Assembly (NCBI GenBank): GCA_029953675.1
Contig: JAMWBK010000005.1
Coordinates: 806,001 to 870,000 of the forward strand
Reading direction: 5' to 3'
Origin: Rhodosorus marinus
Taxonomy: Eukaryota; Rhodophyta; Stylonematophyceae; Stylonematales; Stylonemataceae
DNA length: 64,000 nt
The notes beneath the pieces are model-generated. The model was not told the origin of the DNA and ran no database searches. It saw only the letters and a list, made by a program, of their open reading frames with translations. Positions 23,440 to 34,889 of this stretch are shown piece after piece; positions within the stretch are counted from its first letter, which is position 1, and every line of letters starts with the position of its first letter. The translations under genes and the position numbers were made by a program.

Positions 23440-23555
23440 GAATGAATGAGTGTAGACGAGGACCGACAAAAACCCTACTGAAGGCGAAGATCACGGTGCC
23501 TCCAACTTCCAAGCAGCGCTCATACGCCACAACGGGCAACTCAAACGGGTTGACG
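23440..23555 (-). mobile_element. LINE family B fragment (3' end)
   Basis: The minus strand encodes a piece like VAYERCLEVGGTVIFAFSRV and ends in an ATTCATTC tail at the low-coordinate side, matching the 3' end of the other family B copies. Confidence 0.6.
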
Positions 23556-23609
23556 TCTTAGCGCTCCACAGTTTGTGGTTTACAGTAAAGTGATGGTTTT
23601 ACTTTCTGA

Positions 23610-24330
23610 TTGAATTTACATAATCGGAGGTTGAAAGAAAAAAATCGCAAGGGGAAAAAAAGACTAAGCGCGGCGAAGATCGCGCCTCCAACATCAAAGT
23701 AGCGTTCATACGCCACAGCAAGAAACTTAAACGGCTAAACAACGAGGACAGACTGTCAAGGCGTTCGCGGAACAATTCCCGAAGCCGAGGACCAACGGAA
23801 TCCAGAAACCCAAAGCACTCAATGACCAGAGGCACCAGGCGATGAGCTAGAGCCGAAGCACGAATGGCTGGGGAAGAAAAGGTGCCTGCATATTTCAACT
23901 CTTTGCGACGTCTCAAGAAACTTAACGGCTAAACAACGAGGACAGACAGTGGGCGTTCGCGGAACAATTCACGAAGCCAACGAGAACCAACGATATCCAT
24001 GAACCCAAAGCACTCAATCACCAGAGGTACCAGGCGATGAGCTGAATGAATTGGAGCTAGAGCCGAAGCACGAATGCCTTGGGAAGACAAGTCCCCCCGC
24101 ATATTTCAACTCTTTGCGACGTCTCATATTGGCAGCGGTAAATCCACGGCGCTCTCCCGCAGCCGGCAGATAGCAACGAGCCTGAGGATTAGGAGCAGCA
24201 AGATCAACGTAAGTCATACGGCGGCTATCGTCACAGGTGACCACGAGGTCAGCCACGCGGCGTTCATCATTCTGGTAGCCTGCGACAGGCAGGGGCTTCT
24301 CACTTTCAATTTCAAGACTTTTTAAGGTGG
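23610..24330 (-). mobile_element. two LINE family B fragments, partly duplicated
   Basis: 23610-23925 and 23918-24330 both encode the C-terminal REL region of family B. The part with AAACTTAACGGCTAAACAACGAGGACAG occurs twice in the same direction, so one copy was duplicated or a second inserted beside it. The second fragment reaches upstream to the endonuclease residues (DERRVADLVVTCDDS, YVDLAAPN). Confidence 0.75.
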
Positions 24331-24334
24331 TGGT

Positions 24335-24700
24335 TTTACTGGCTTTATTAGCATAGCCTAAAGCGCTACGCAAACCGGTGTTACTAACATCGCCTGAAGC
24401 GCTAGGCAGGGCGTAAAAGGGAACTAGGAACTAGAGAGAAGAGCGTACAAGTCCAAGCGGCGGTGGCGCGCCTCGGCGAGCATGCTGCTAGAATATTGTA
24501 GAGAGCGACGCTTGAACGTCGTAGGAGTCCCAGATTTTCAACAGGATTGTCAGTAAAACATTTCCGCAGCAATTACAAGCTGGGCTTTGCCAGCTGCCTA
24601 AAACTTTCCAGAGTGAAAGGCCGGAACCAGTGATAACTGCCCTCTGCCCAGGGGGACTAGCCATGGTCTCGGCATATCGTCTTTCCTTCAGTCGGCAGGA
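24335..24700 (-). mobile_element. LINE family A 3' fragments (two tails in series)
   Basis: A first family A 3' hairpin (GCATAGCCTAAAGCGCTACGC in reverse) at about 24351-24371 is followed by a second, mutated one (GCCTGAAGCGCTAGGC) and some 300 bases of family A C-terminal coding sequence. A GTAAAACCACCACC-type tail lies to the left (about 24324-24338). Confidence 0.7.
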
Positions 24701-24814
24701 CTTTTTTAGTTATTGAGTCTGACGACCTTCTTCCCCATGTTTTAGCTCTTGCCTAGAGCCTCCATCTGAGCTTGAAAGTAAAGTTTTCGCTACGTATAGT
24801 CAACTAGACGGAAT

Positions 24815-25070
24815 TGACTTTCATCGCCTGGTACCCTTGGTAATTGAGTGTTTTGATTGTATGGATTCCGTTGGTTTCCGCTGTCTTCGCGTATCGTTCC
24901 GCGCGCGCCCCTACCGGCTTTCCTCGTTAACCTGTTTGAGCTTCCTGCTGTTGCGTATGAGCGCTGCTTTGATTTTAGAAGCCTGTGGTCTTCGCCTTCC
25001 GTAGGCTTTTGTTTCCCTCGCGGTTGTTTGTTTTAGTCTCCGATAAACACATTCTTTCAATCAACAGGTG
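24815..25070 (+). mobile_element. LINE family B 3' fragment
   Basis: Encodes the LVPLVIECFGFMDSVG-type C-terminal motif with several changes, followed by the CTCGGGG/TTTTT-rich 3' end and an ACATTCTTTCA tail. Confidence 0.65.
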
Positions 25071-26049
25071 TCAGGTGGTACCTACAAAAAAAAAGGGAAA
25101 CGATGGTGGTGCCACCCACACCATGGATTCCATCATAAAGCTTGAGTACAAGCTCACCGGAATTTCAACGGCGGTCCCTATTGTCCACCGGCCCTGGCAG
25201 CGGCCCTAGCGATCTCCCCAAGCCCAAGTACTATTGCCTGTAGCTTTCTTACATATGGCAAAAACTTTTGCTGAAGATGCCTTTGAAGCCCAGAGCGCAT
25301 GTCCGTCTGAGAGGGGTAGAGAAAAAAACAAGAAGGCGAAAGAAAATCCCGAAATCACAGACAGAATTGAATGAGTAACCGCAACCTCACTTTTCGCGGC
25401 CCGCTTTTTCTACCGGACACGAGTGCTTAGAAAAGTGTTGTAGGGGGTCCAAATTCATCCAAATTGAGTGAATTTGACCATTGCAACCACACGCTTTTTT
25501 GCAGCCAAGGCCTCAAACAAACACGCTCCGGCAGCAAGTCTTCAAAGGGGGAAGTTGGGTGGGTGGGTGGCTCAACAGCATCTGACGAGCAGCATTTTGG
25601 CATTCCGATTTCTAAGGGGTGTACCATATCGACTTTAAGATGAAGAGCTACTAGATTCATGAAAAACTACTTATCCAATAAAAACATTGAAAATTGTAAA
25701 TATTTTGCCAATAGATTATTTACACGTGTCGTATATGAGATATTGAATTCTGGAGAACTTCTAGAGTCCTAAACAGGAACAGAAAACCATCGCCGCGGAA
25801 TAGCACTCTTTTTTGTTTGTCCAAAGGATATCTGTGAACATATTTCTTATTGGCAAACTAGCGTGGGGACGAGGGGGGGTGGTGCAATGCGAACTAGCTG
25901 CCAAGAAAATGAAAAAGCGTGCAATCCCTTTTTCTTTTCTCTTTTCTTCAATTGGTCTGTTTCCTCTTCTTTCTATTCGATTTTTTCATCGGAAAAGCTG
26001 ACTTGTATTTTTGAGCAGAGCAAAAAAAAAAGCTGGGTAGGTTTTTACT
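25071..26049. other. no gene seen between LINE fragments
   Basis: No coding region or repeat that I can identify; AT-rich at 25660-25760. A short TGACTGGACTTTACTGG-like array starts at its right edge as the tail of the next element. Confidence 0.35.
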
Positions 26050-27366
26050 ATCATAGACTGGACTTTACTGGACTGGACTTTACTGGACTGGACTTTACTA
26101 GCATAGCCTGAAGCGCTACGCAAGGCGTGAAGATGAACTAATAACTAGGGAGGGAAGCATGCAACCCCAGGCGCCGATGGCGCGCCTCGGAAAGCATGTC
26201 GCTGGAATATCGCCAAAGGGAGACACTTAAACGCCTCAAGAGCGCCAAATATTCAGTAGGATGCTCAGCAAAACATTTCCGCAACCACTCTAAACCCGAC
26301 TTATCGACGTGACCAAAGCTTTCCACAATGAATGGCTGGAACCGGTGAGAGCGACCCTCAGCACAAGGCAGACTGGCCATGCTCTCAGCATACCGTCGTT
26401 CCTTAACTCTTCGAAGGGCTGAAGCCGCGGCCCCCCGGCGGCGGGCGGCTGCGGTGAGGTGGGCGCTGGCCACGGGGCAGGTAATCGCAAGGTCCACATA
26501 TGTTGAGCGTCTGGCAGCAGCGTCAGAGACGAGGAGATCGGCTATACAACGGGGCGGTGCAGAGTCCGAGATTGATCTGGGCAGTTCCGACTCAACCTCA
26601 ACCGTATGCCCTATCCGAGTCAAAAATTCGCTGAGGATGTACTTTGAGGCGAGTGTGACGCCTCGTACGGAGACCTCGCAACAGTCCGCAGGAACCCAGG
26701 AAGTGGTAGCCACAAGCGTCAATCCGGCTCTCACATCCCTGACAGAAAGACGGCCGATTAGAGTGCCACGGAGCCTGTGGCAAACCGAGATAGATCCGTG
26801 CGGCAGAACGGAACTGGAAAGCATCGAGACGATGACTCAATGACGACGGTAGAGTGGTTAACCACAAGTGCGAGAGGTGGCCTCCCATGCCGCGGAGACG
26901 AGCGGCAGTGGTAGGCGGCGTGAGAGGAGAATTGAGCATGACTGTGTGAGCGGCACTGTGTTGGCCCCAGGTGAGGCTATGTTGAATCACATCAGTGCGG
27001 GAGCTCCACAATCGGCTCAAACCCGGGTAGTCTGCAACAGGTGACCCGGGGCTAGCCTCTCCGTCATCGGCAAGAACTCGGTCGAGGGGACAATCCTCAA
27101 TCGCTTCAGCTCGTCCCCATAACAGCGCCCTCCAGGAACGAAAGCGGGACCGATTTGCGTCCGGCACGGCGTTGCACCTCCTGAACGCGTGTTGAAGACC
27201 ATCATAAATTGTCAAAAGCGGGGGCGGCAGGGTCACTGGATCCTCGTTGGTCAAAGCTCGAGCCAAGAGGCAGGAACTTCGGATCTGGAAGGTCACCAAC
27301 GTTCGCAGCGCGGTAGCCCAGGAGGCAACCGCCGCTGGCGAGCATACCAGCCCACGGTCTGCGACG
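26050..27366 (-). mobile_element. LINE family A copy, 5'-truncated
   Basis: The minus strand encodes the RT C-terminal region, CCHC finger (CQGCESRIDACGYHFLGSC) and REL domain in two frames (27299-26598 and 26824-26138). One frame change lies near 26640, where TACTTTGAGG replaces TACTTGAGG of other copies. The 3' hairpin lies at about 26104 and is followed by three tail units ending in AGTCTATGATAG. It matches the copy at 38.1-40.0 kb essentially base for base where compared, so it is young. The 5' truncation joins another family A tail at 27367. Confidence 0.85.
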
Positions 27367-27599
27367 CCGAAGCGCTACGCAAGGCGTGAAGATGATCATA
27401 GACTTGTGCGATACGAAAGGACGCTGTGACGATAGCCGCCTTACAACATACGTGGTGGTGGTTTTACTACGTTGATTTTGCCGTGCCCAATCCTCAGATT
27501 AGTCGTTATATGACGGCTGCGGGTTAAGTAGCGATTTTCCGATACTGTCCGGGAACGCGACTTGACTACCATACCAGGGGGCCGGCGTATCCACTGGGC
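27367..27599. mobile_element. family A tail scrap plus family B fragment with a micro-insertion
   Basis: 27367-27400 is a family A 3' end on the minus strand. 27425-27530 is family B on the plus strand (DSRLTTYVDFAVPNPQ-like), interrupted at 27454-27467 by GGTGGTGGTTTTAC between two TACGT copies. Confidence 0.65.
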
Positions 27600-30383
27600 T
27601 TTACTAGCATAGCCTGAAGCGCTACGCAAGGCGTGAAAAGGAACTAAGAAACTAGGGAGGGAAGCGTGCAAACCCAGGCGCCGATGTCGCGCCTCGGCAA
27701 GCATGCTGCTAGAATATCCACAGGGCGGCACTCAAACGCCGTAAAAGCGCCAAGTACTCAGTAGGATGCTCAGCGAAACATTTCCGCAACCACTCTAAAC
27801 CCGACTTATCCACATGACCAAAGCTTTCCACAATGAAAGGGTGGAACCGGTGGGAGCGACCCTCGGCGTAGGGCAGACTGGCCTTGCTCTCAGCATACCG
27901 TCGTTCCTTCACTCGTCGAAGAGCCCGAAGCGGCTGCCCCTCGGCGGCGGGCGGCAACCGTGAGGTGGGCGCTCGCCACAGGGCATGTAATCGCGAGGTC
28001 AACATATGCTGAGCGTCGGGCGGCAGGGTCTGATACAAGAAGATCTGCGATAAAGCGGGCCGGCGCCGTGTCCGAGACCGATCTGGGTAGTTCCGATTCC
28101 ACCTCAACCGTATGCCCTACCCGAGTTAAACATTCGCTTAGGATGTACTTGAGACGAGTGTGGCGCCTCGTGCGGAGACCTCGCAACAGGCCACATGAAC
28201 CCAAGAAGTGGTAGCCACAAGCGTCAATCCGGCTCTCACATCCCTGACAGAAAGACGGCCGATGAGAGTGCCACGGGGCTTGTGGCAAACCTAAGTAGAT
28301 CCTTGCGGCGGAGCGGAACTGGAAGGCATCGAGACGGTGACCCGGCGACGAGAGTTGAGCAAGATTGCGTGAGCGGCACTGTGTTGGCCCCAGGTGAGGC
28401 TATGTTGAATCGCATCAGTGCGGGAGCCCCACAATCGGCTCAGACCTGGGTAATAGGCAACAGGTGACCCGGGGCTAGCTTCTCCCTCATCGGCAAGAAC
28501 TCTGTCAATGGGTGAGTTCTCAATCGCCTCAGTTCGTCCCCATAGCAGTTCCCGCCAGGAGCGAAAACGGGATCGATTCTCGTCCGGCATGGCGTTGCAC
28601 TTCCGGAACGCCTGTTGTAGACCATCACAGATCGTCAAAAGCTGGGGCGAAAGGGTCACTGGGTCCTCGCTAGTCAGTGCTCGAGCCAAAAGGCAGGCAC
28701 TTTGTATCCGGAAAGTCACCAAGGTACGGAGCGCGGTTGCCCAGGAGGCGACCGCCGCAGGCGAGCAGGCGAGCCCCCGATCTGCGACACCAAATCCCCC
28801 TAAGCGCAACGGTAGAGCGAGCTGGGCACGAATTAAGTCCCTGTCGGGAGCCGCTTCAAGATCGAGGGGTTCATCCAAGAGCGTTCCCCAGTGGTTCAGC
28901 GTCATCTCGTCGGCCTTGGCGGCGATCCACGCACCCCAGCCGGGTGGTAGGCTACGCAACTAGTAGTTGAGTCGGGGACCGGCACAAAAGCGGGAAAGCA
29001 AGCAGGTCGATTGCAGCATGCTGTCTGGAAGGCGCTCAATGGCGTCAGTGAGCTGCTTGTGCCGAGTCAAAACTCGTTCGCAAGAGGCTTGGACGAAGTT
29101 TTTGCTCCTGAAACCGACGCCGTGGTGCTCCAACCCTTCCCGTTGCCAATGGTTCGTAGATTAGATGGCGGAGAGACCATCGAAATTTTCACTTGGAGCG
29201 AGAAAACGACACTTTTCGGGTTCCACCGTCAGACCTACTCCGCGTGCAATCGTTTCGATCTGGGTGAACCCCCGAGTCAGAGTTTCAAGGGCGCCCAGGA
29301 AGGTCACGTCGTCGTGATAGGCGTAGATACGAAGAGCCGGCACCTCAGTCGCGAGACGCAGGAGAACGAGCTGCAAGGCACAAGCGTGAATTAGAGGCCC
29401 ACAAAGATCGCCTCATGGACTCCAGTATGTGCTTGGAAAACAATGCCCTCCCTAGTCCAGTAGGGGAGGTTCCCCCTTCCGTAAAGACTAGAGAGGAAGG
29501 CCACACCTTCGGAAAAACCCGTCGGATCACCTCCAACGCCTGCGTCCGCGAGACGCTGTTGAATGCGTTTCGAAAATCAACCACCAAAACTCCCTAGTCC
29601 GGCCTACAGGCACGCTCCACTCGATCCCATGGGTGATCAATTCGCAACCCCCCGAAAATCCCACCCCCCACTAGCAAAGGCGCCATAAAAGCCGTGACCC
29701 GCTGGCGAAGGCGTTGGCATAGCCACCTTCCAGCTAGCTTCCGTAGGCTCTCGAACATACCGATCGGCCGGAGACGCGGGTGGGCCGGCTGATGACCAGG
29801 CTTCGTGAGCAAGCAAGGTTGTGCCCTTCGGAGATGTTCCCATGGGGCAGACGCACCCGATGTGCCCTGGAACAGTTTGTTCAGGATCTTGAGCAGCGCG
29901 CTCCGGCAAGGCTTGCCCAAGGCCTGCAATAATTCGGTTCGAAGCCATGGGGCAGCGTCCACGACGCGAGGTGCGAAGCAAATCCTCCAGATCAGACTCG
30001 TTGAGACTCAGGTCGATTTGAAACCGTGCCAACTCCGGACGGTCCAAGAATGCCTCGAATTCGGGTAGCAAGTCCACGTCGGAAGAGGGGAACAAAGATG
30101 ACACCGTCTGGGCGAGACTTTCTTCGTAGGGGAGGACAGGCGACTGGCCCTCCAGAACTCGCGCCGCTCGACTCAAGTCTCCCACCGCTACCAATTCCTG
30201 TACTCGAGCCGTCAGAGGCGAGGCGCTTCCAGCCCTGGTCTGACGAACGGATGGTTCCAACGACGCCAAGTAGCTTTGCTGCAACACCTCGAATTCCCCT
30301 TTCAGGAACATGGCAAGCCGATTTCGGACACGCCATCTGCGCTCCGGCGTGTGAGTTGGGGCCAGAATCAGGCGCGTCATGTC
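27600..30383 (-). mobile_element. LINE family A copy, about 2.8 kb, 5'-truncated and broken
   Basis: On the minus strand, from the 5' side: MTRLILAPTHTPERRW (30380), the RT fingers (RPIGMFESLRKLAGRW), motif A (VDFRNAFNSVS near 29585), motif C (AYHDDVTFLG near 29310), thumb, CCHC finger near 28240, REL domain and the 3' hairpin at 27605. Several frame changes and an altered motif B region (near 29400) make it a pseudogene. Family A homology stops at about 30383, just upstream of the MTRLILAP codons. Confidence 0.85.
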
Positions 30384-32476
30384 TTCTAGTATGCTCCTTA
30401 CCTTCTCTGCTTGTTTTAACTACCTTCGCTGCCCCAGTCTGTGTTGACCTGAAGTGCCACGCAGGGTAATGCGAACTAGGAAAAATAACTACCGCGCAAT
30501 CCGAGGCCGGATACTATGCTGCTAGGGTGCCTTTTCTACTTGTTTTAGTCTTGTGTTATAGCGCCGGAATCTTTTCGTTTGACATTAGAGTTCCGAGTGT
30601 TGCTATAGGGCGCCATTGAACCCCCGTAAGAGAAATAGATAGATACTCGGAACTTCGTTTAGCAGATATTCTCAGGATGGTCACTAGCACATTTGCGTAG
30701 CAACTCCAAGTTTGATTTTTGGAGGTTGCTCCGTCTTTCGCGATAAGCCAGACGATATCTTCTAACGTTTTCCAGCTAGACGGATCCCGTTCGAGTCGAA
30801 GGAGGTATCTCTCCAGTAAGCCGTGTCGTTGTGGACACATGCACGAGCGGGTAGTGCCTCTTCGACACGAACGGGATCCATCTAGCTGGAAAATAGTAGA
30901 TCGGCCTAGTTCAAAAACACACAAAGATGTCGCCCCCTCATCTCCCAACCTATTTGTTCCGGGAAAAAGAAAAAAATCCGTTGCAAAAAAACTCTCAAAA
31001 CCGAGGATTTTTCATCTGCGTCCCTAGTTTCAGAGTTCAAAGTTCTCTTCTCTCCGGTTGTGCACTCCCCAGCTCGTCAAAGGAGAACTCGAGCAGGCAC
31101 GGACGTTTTGCAAGAAGCTCTCTCTTGGGACTCGTGTCGTGTTTCATTCTCGGGCTTCTGTCAGCCGCCTGTACGAACTCGCTCGTCCGTGTTCCCTTGA
31201 GAAAATGTTACGCCATGGGCGGTATAGCACGCTGCCAACGTCTCTACATGCCATCTTCAGCGACTGCGAGGTTCGCTCCTGCATACGGACCAACATGGAC
31301 CTAACTCAACCCAGGGGGCATCAAACTAGCAGGACCACAGAAGTTGTCTGAGGTCCATGTTTGCGAGCTGATGGTCAAGTTTGGGAGCAGGTTATTTTTG
31401 CCATTGGCCTCGTATCATTCGTTTTGGAGAGCCCGTTAGAGCTGTGTCACACGTATCCTGAGCCTCCTGAAGCATACGTTAGGACCTGTTATTGAAAGGT
31501 ACCACCTCCGAGCCGCCACCACCGCTTCTACTATCAGCAAAACCACAACCACTGCAGGACTTGCCCAAGGCGTCAAACGAGTTGCCAATCTGGCCTTTTA
31601 TTAGCCAGACTCACAGTGTATGGTTTTTTATTTGTACCTTGACATAGTTGTCCGATAGCACGATACTTGTCGGAGGCATCCCAGCACCGGCACAATCCAA
31701 CCATTGAGGATGACCAGCTAAGAGGCCTGAGAGCCTCTGAACAACGATGACCTCCGTGCGCCTGTCTTGTTGGTTCCATTTTCCTCGAATGTCTGGGTGC
31801 CGAGGTGAGATCCCAGGACAAGGGGCTTGGGTGTGATGCTGGACCGGTTTTTACTGTTTAGAGCGTAATATTAGTCTGGGGTTGTGTGGTCGTGCGGCGC
31901 TGCGGTAAGTAGCTGCCGAATAAAGGCTACAGGCTTCATGTATCGTGACGGTGCCATAAATAATTTTCTGAGCCCTCCCCTCTCGAGGCTCGCGGTCTCC
32001 TCAATCCGCTACTCAGTGGTTTTACTACATAGACGAAACTTGTTCGCTTGCGTTGATCGAGCAATCTATATTTGTACGAGCTATGTGCGCTTAATTTAAG
32101 TATCCTGGGTTGTAAAAAGTGCTCGGTTTAGTTGTCAATTTCACACCCTCCTCAAGAGTAGTCGATAGCCTGTCCGTGATCGAACCGCTCCCATCTCACT
32201 CTCCTTGCCAGAAAGCTGAATCTCCAGCGACTTAATAAGAAGAACTAGAGAAAAATCCAAGCCTGAATTGTGAGTATTGGCTGAGAGAGAAGAGTGCCAA
32301 GGATGTGTGGCAGTCGTGTTCTGGACCTCCACTTTGTTGTCCTTCCGGTGTATCCGCTCCATTATCGGATAACGGGATAACAAAAAGAAATATACTTTGC
32401 ATATGGAGATTACTTTAGCACGGATTTCCAAATCTGCAAAAAACATTTCAAAATACATTTTGAAAGCGTAAGTCTC
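30384..32476. other. unassigned DNA between LINE copies
   Basis: No confident gene. It contains the inverted repeat at 30768-30893. Short frames around 30927-31351 lack domains. 31.6-32.4 kb holds scattered motifs (GTCCGATAG, TTATCGGATAACGG) but nothing classifiable. Confidence 0.35.
30768..30893. repeat. 34-bp inverted repeat (fold-back)
   Basis: 30768-30801 and 30860-30893 are reverse complements with two mismatches, around a 58-base centre. Weaker complementarity extends outward on both sides (for example GAGGTTGCTCCGTCTTTCG against the complement of 30910-30945). It could be a small fold-back transposon or a transcript hairpin. Confidence 0.65.
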
Positions 32477-33030
32477 CAGAGTCGGAACTGCCCAGATCAA
32501 TCTCGGACTCTGCACCGCCCCGTTGTATAGCCGATCTCCTCGTCTCCGACGCTGCTGCAAGACGCTCAACATATGTGGACCTTGCGATTACCTGCCCCGT
32601 GGCCAGCACCCACCTCACCGCAGCCGCCCGCCGCCGGGGGGCCGCGGCTTCAGCCCTTCGAAGAGTTAAGGAACGACGGTATGCTGAGAGCATGGCCAGT
32701 CTGCCTTGCGCTGAGGGTCGCTCTCACCGGTTCCAGCCATTCATTGTGGAAAGCTTTGGTCACGTCGATAAGTCGGGTTTAGAGTGGTTGCGGAAATGTT
32801 TTGCTGAGCATCCTACTGAATATTTGGCGCTCTTGAGGCGTTTAAGTGTCTCCCTTTGGCGATATTCCAGCGACATGCTTTCCGAGGCGCGCCATCGGCG
32901 CCTGGGGTTGCATGCTTCCCTCCCCAGTTATTAGTTCATCTTCACGCCTTGCGTAGCGCTTCAGGCTATGATAGTAAAGTCCAGTCCAGTAAAGTCCAGT
33001 AAAGTCCAGTAAAGTCCAGTAAAGTCCAGT
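32477..33030 (+). mobile_element. LINE family A 3' fragment with long tail
   Basis: Starts at GAGTCGGAACTGCCCAG and runs through the REL domain (119-codon frame ending at 32934) to a 3' hairpin and about five AGTAAAGTCC units, ending AGTCTCATGG. Nearly identical to the 39.5-40.0 kb sequence; the last base of its hairpin region differs (GCTATGATAG). Confidence 0.85.
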
Positions 33031-33064
33031 CTCATGGTGGTTTTCCTGGTTTTTATTGTGTTTT

Positions 33065-33570
33065 TTACTGATTTTTATTGGCGTAGCCTAAGGCGCTACG
33101 CAAGGCGTGAAGGGAACTAAGAACTAGGTAGGGAAGCGTGCAAACCCAGGCGCCGATGGCGAGCCTCGGCAATTATGCTGCTATAGTATCGCCACAGAGA
33201 GACACTTAAACGGCGTAACAGTTCCAAATATTCGGTAGGATGCTCAGCGAAGCATTTCCGCAACCACTCCAAAATCGACTTCTTCACGGGACCAAAGCTT
33301 TCCGCAATGAAAGGCTGGAACCGGTGGGAGCGACCCTCTGCGCGAGGCAGAATGGCTATACTCTCAGCATGCCGTCTTTCCTTCACTCGACGAAGGGCCG
33401 AAGCGGCTGCCGGCGGCGTGTGGCAGCAGTGAGACAGCCGCTTCGTGGGCGCTTGCCACGGGGCATGTGATCGGGAGGTCCACATATGCTGAGCGTCCAG
33501 CGGCAGCGTGGGAGACGAGGATATCTGCGATACAGCGGGGCGGCGCCGTGTCCGAGACTGATCTGGGGCA
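33065..33570 (-). mobile_element. LINE family A fragment, diverged
   Basis: A minus-strand frame (33614-33117) encodes the last ~130 residues of the REL region. Its 3' hairpin arms read GCGTAGC and GCTACGC, a fully Watson-Crick version of the usual stem. The 5' end breaks off at about 33570. Confidence 0.75.
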
Positions 33571-34110
33571 ACCAAGTTTGAAAGAGACTCATGCTTTGAT
33601 CGGACATAACTCAAGTCTTATGTTGGGCTACATCGGACCTCTACTATAACGTAGATGGTCTGGCTCAAACTCGCTCAAAGTTTTCGCGGGTTTACCCACT
33701 TCTGGGTCGTAAACAGTGAAAAACCCGACCCACTTAGCACAAGCCTACTCCAACTACCACCCTTCATGCGGTCAACAAAATCCAAAGCAGAACCGTTGTT
33801 AGTAGAACCACTGTTGTTATCCTCTGTTATCTGTGTCAACGTGTTATCCGATATTTCAGAAGAAACTCTTGCTGCTATCTGCCGTTCTCGCTTATTCCGA
33901 AACAAACTTATATTCCAGTCAAAAATCCTCGTTATCGGTTGTTATTGGGCAACAAAGTTGTTATCCGGTAACAGACCAACCAACATGAATGATCATTCAC
34001 AATAGAGTTGGAGAGCCTGGAAGGGCTTCTTCGACGAATCCACCAGGGCGTCTTGAGAGTCTCCTCACGAAGCTCTCTTTAACCCCCTGGAGTTCCAACG
34101 CTGCTTTATT
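33571..34110. other. unassigned DNA
   Basis: Contains GTTATCCG/CGGATAAC-like motifs (33840-33980) and no supported gene. Confidence 0.3.
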
Positions 34111-34475
34111 TAGTTTTTGCCGCCCGCCGCCGAGGGGCAGCCGCTTCGGGCTCTTCGACGAGTGAAGGAACGACGGTATGCTGAGAGCAAGGCCAGTCTG
34201 CCCTACGCCGAGGGTCGCTCCCACCGGCTCCACCCTTTCATTGTGGAAAGCTTTGGTCATGTGGATAAGTCGGGTTTAGAGTGGTTGCGGAAATGTTTCG
34301 CCGAGCATCCTACGAGCAGTTGGCGCTTTTACGGCGTTTGAGTGCCGCCCTGTGGCGATATTCTAGCAGCATGCTTGCCAAGGCGCGACATCGGCGCCTG
34401 GTTTTGCACGCTTCCCTCCCTAGTTCTTAGTTCCTTTTCACGCCTTGCGTAGCGCTTCAGGCTATGCTAGTAACG
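34111..34475 (+). mobile_element. LINE family A 3' fragment
   Basis: A 74-codon frame encodes RVKERRYAESKASLPYAEGR and following residues; one frame change follows at about 34305. It ends with the conserved hairpin and a short TAGTAA remnant of the tail. Confidence 0.75.
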
Positions 34476-34889
34476 GATGGAAAGGCATCAAGTGGGAGGA
34501 GTTGTTGTCGAGGATTGGGGTTTTGTTTCTTTTTCGGTCGCGAGCGTGTTCGTTTACGGGAAGCGCTTCCTCTGGTACGCCTTCCCCTCGATTTTCCGCG
34601 GGGCGTCGTTTGCATTTGCAACTACTTCTGTCTTCCGGGTGGGTGTGTTGCGGGGCCTTTCCTATTTGGGTTGGGTTTGGTCGATTATTCTCTCGGTGCG
34701 GTTTCATATTGGTGGTGCAACGTTTCCTTTGCGGATTCCCTCAGGATGGTAGGGATATCTCCGCGCTCAACGGAGCCTCCTCCCAAGGAGGCACTGCCAG
34801 GTGGGGGACTCCGTGTTCGCCTCAGCTGCGGCACGTTTTCTTCCGAGGTTGACTTGGAAGGCGCTTCTGGCACCCAGGCGCGTGCACTT

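Noticed and set aside
25071-26049. CRISPR-like or tandem array near 26.05 kb
   Set aside because: The TGGACTTTAC repeats are the tail of the adjacent LINE copy, and the genome is eukaryotic.
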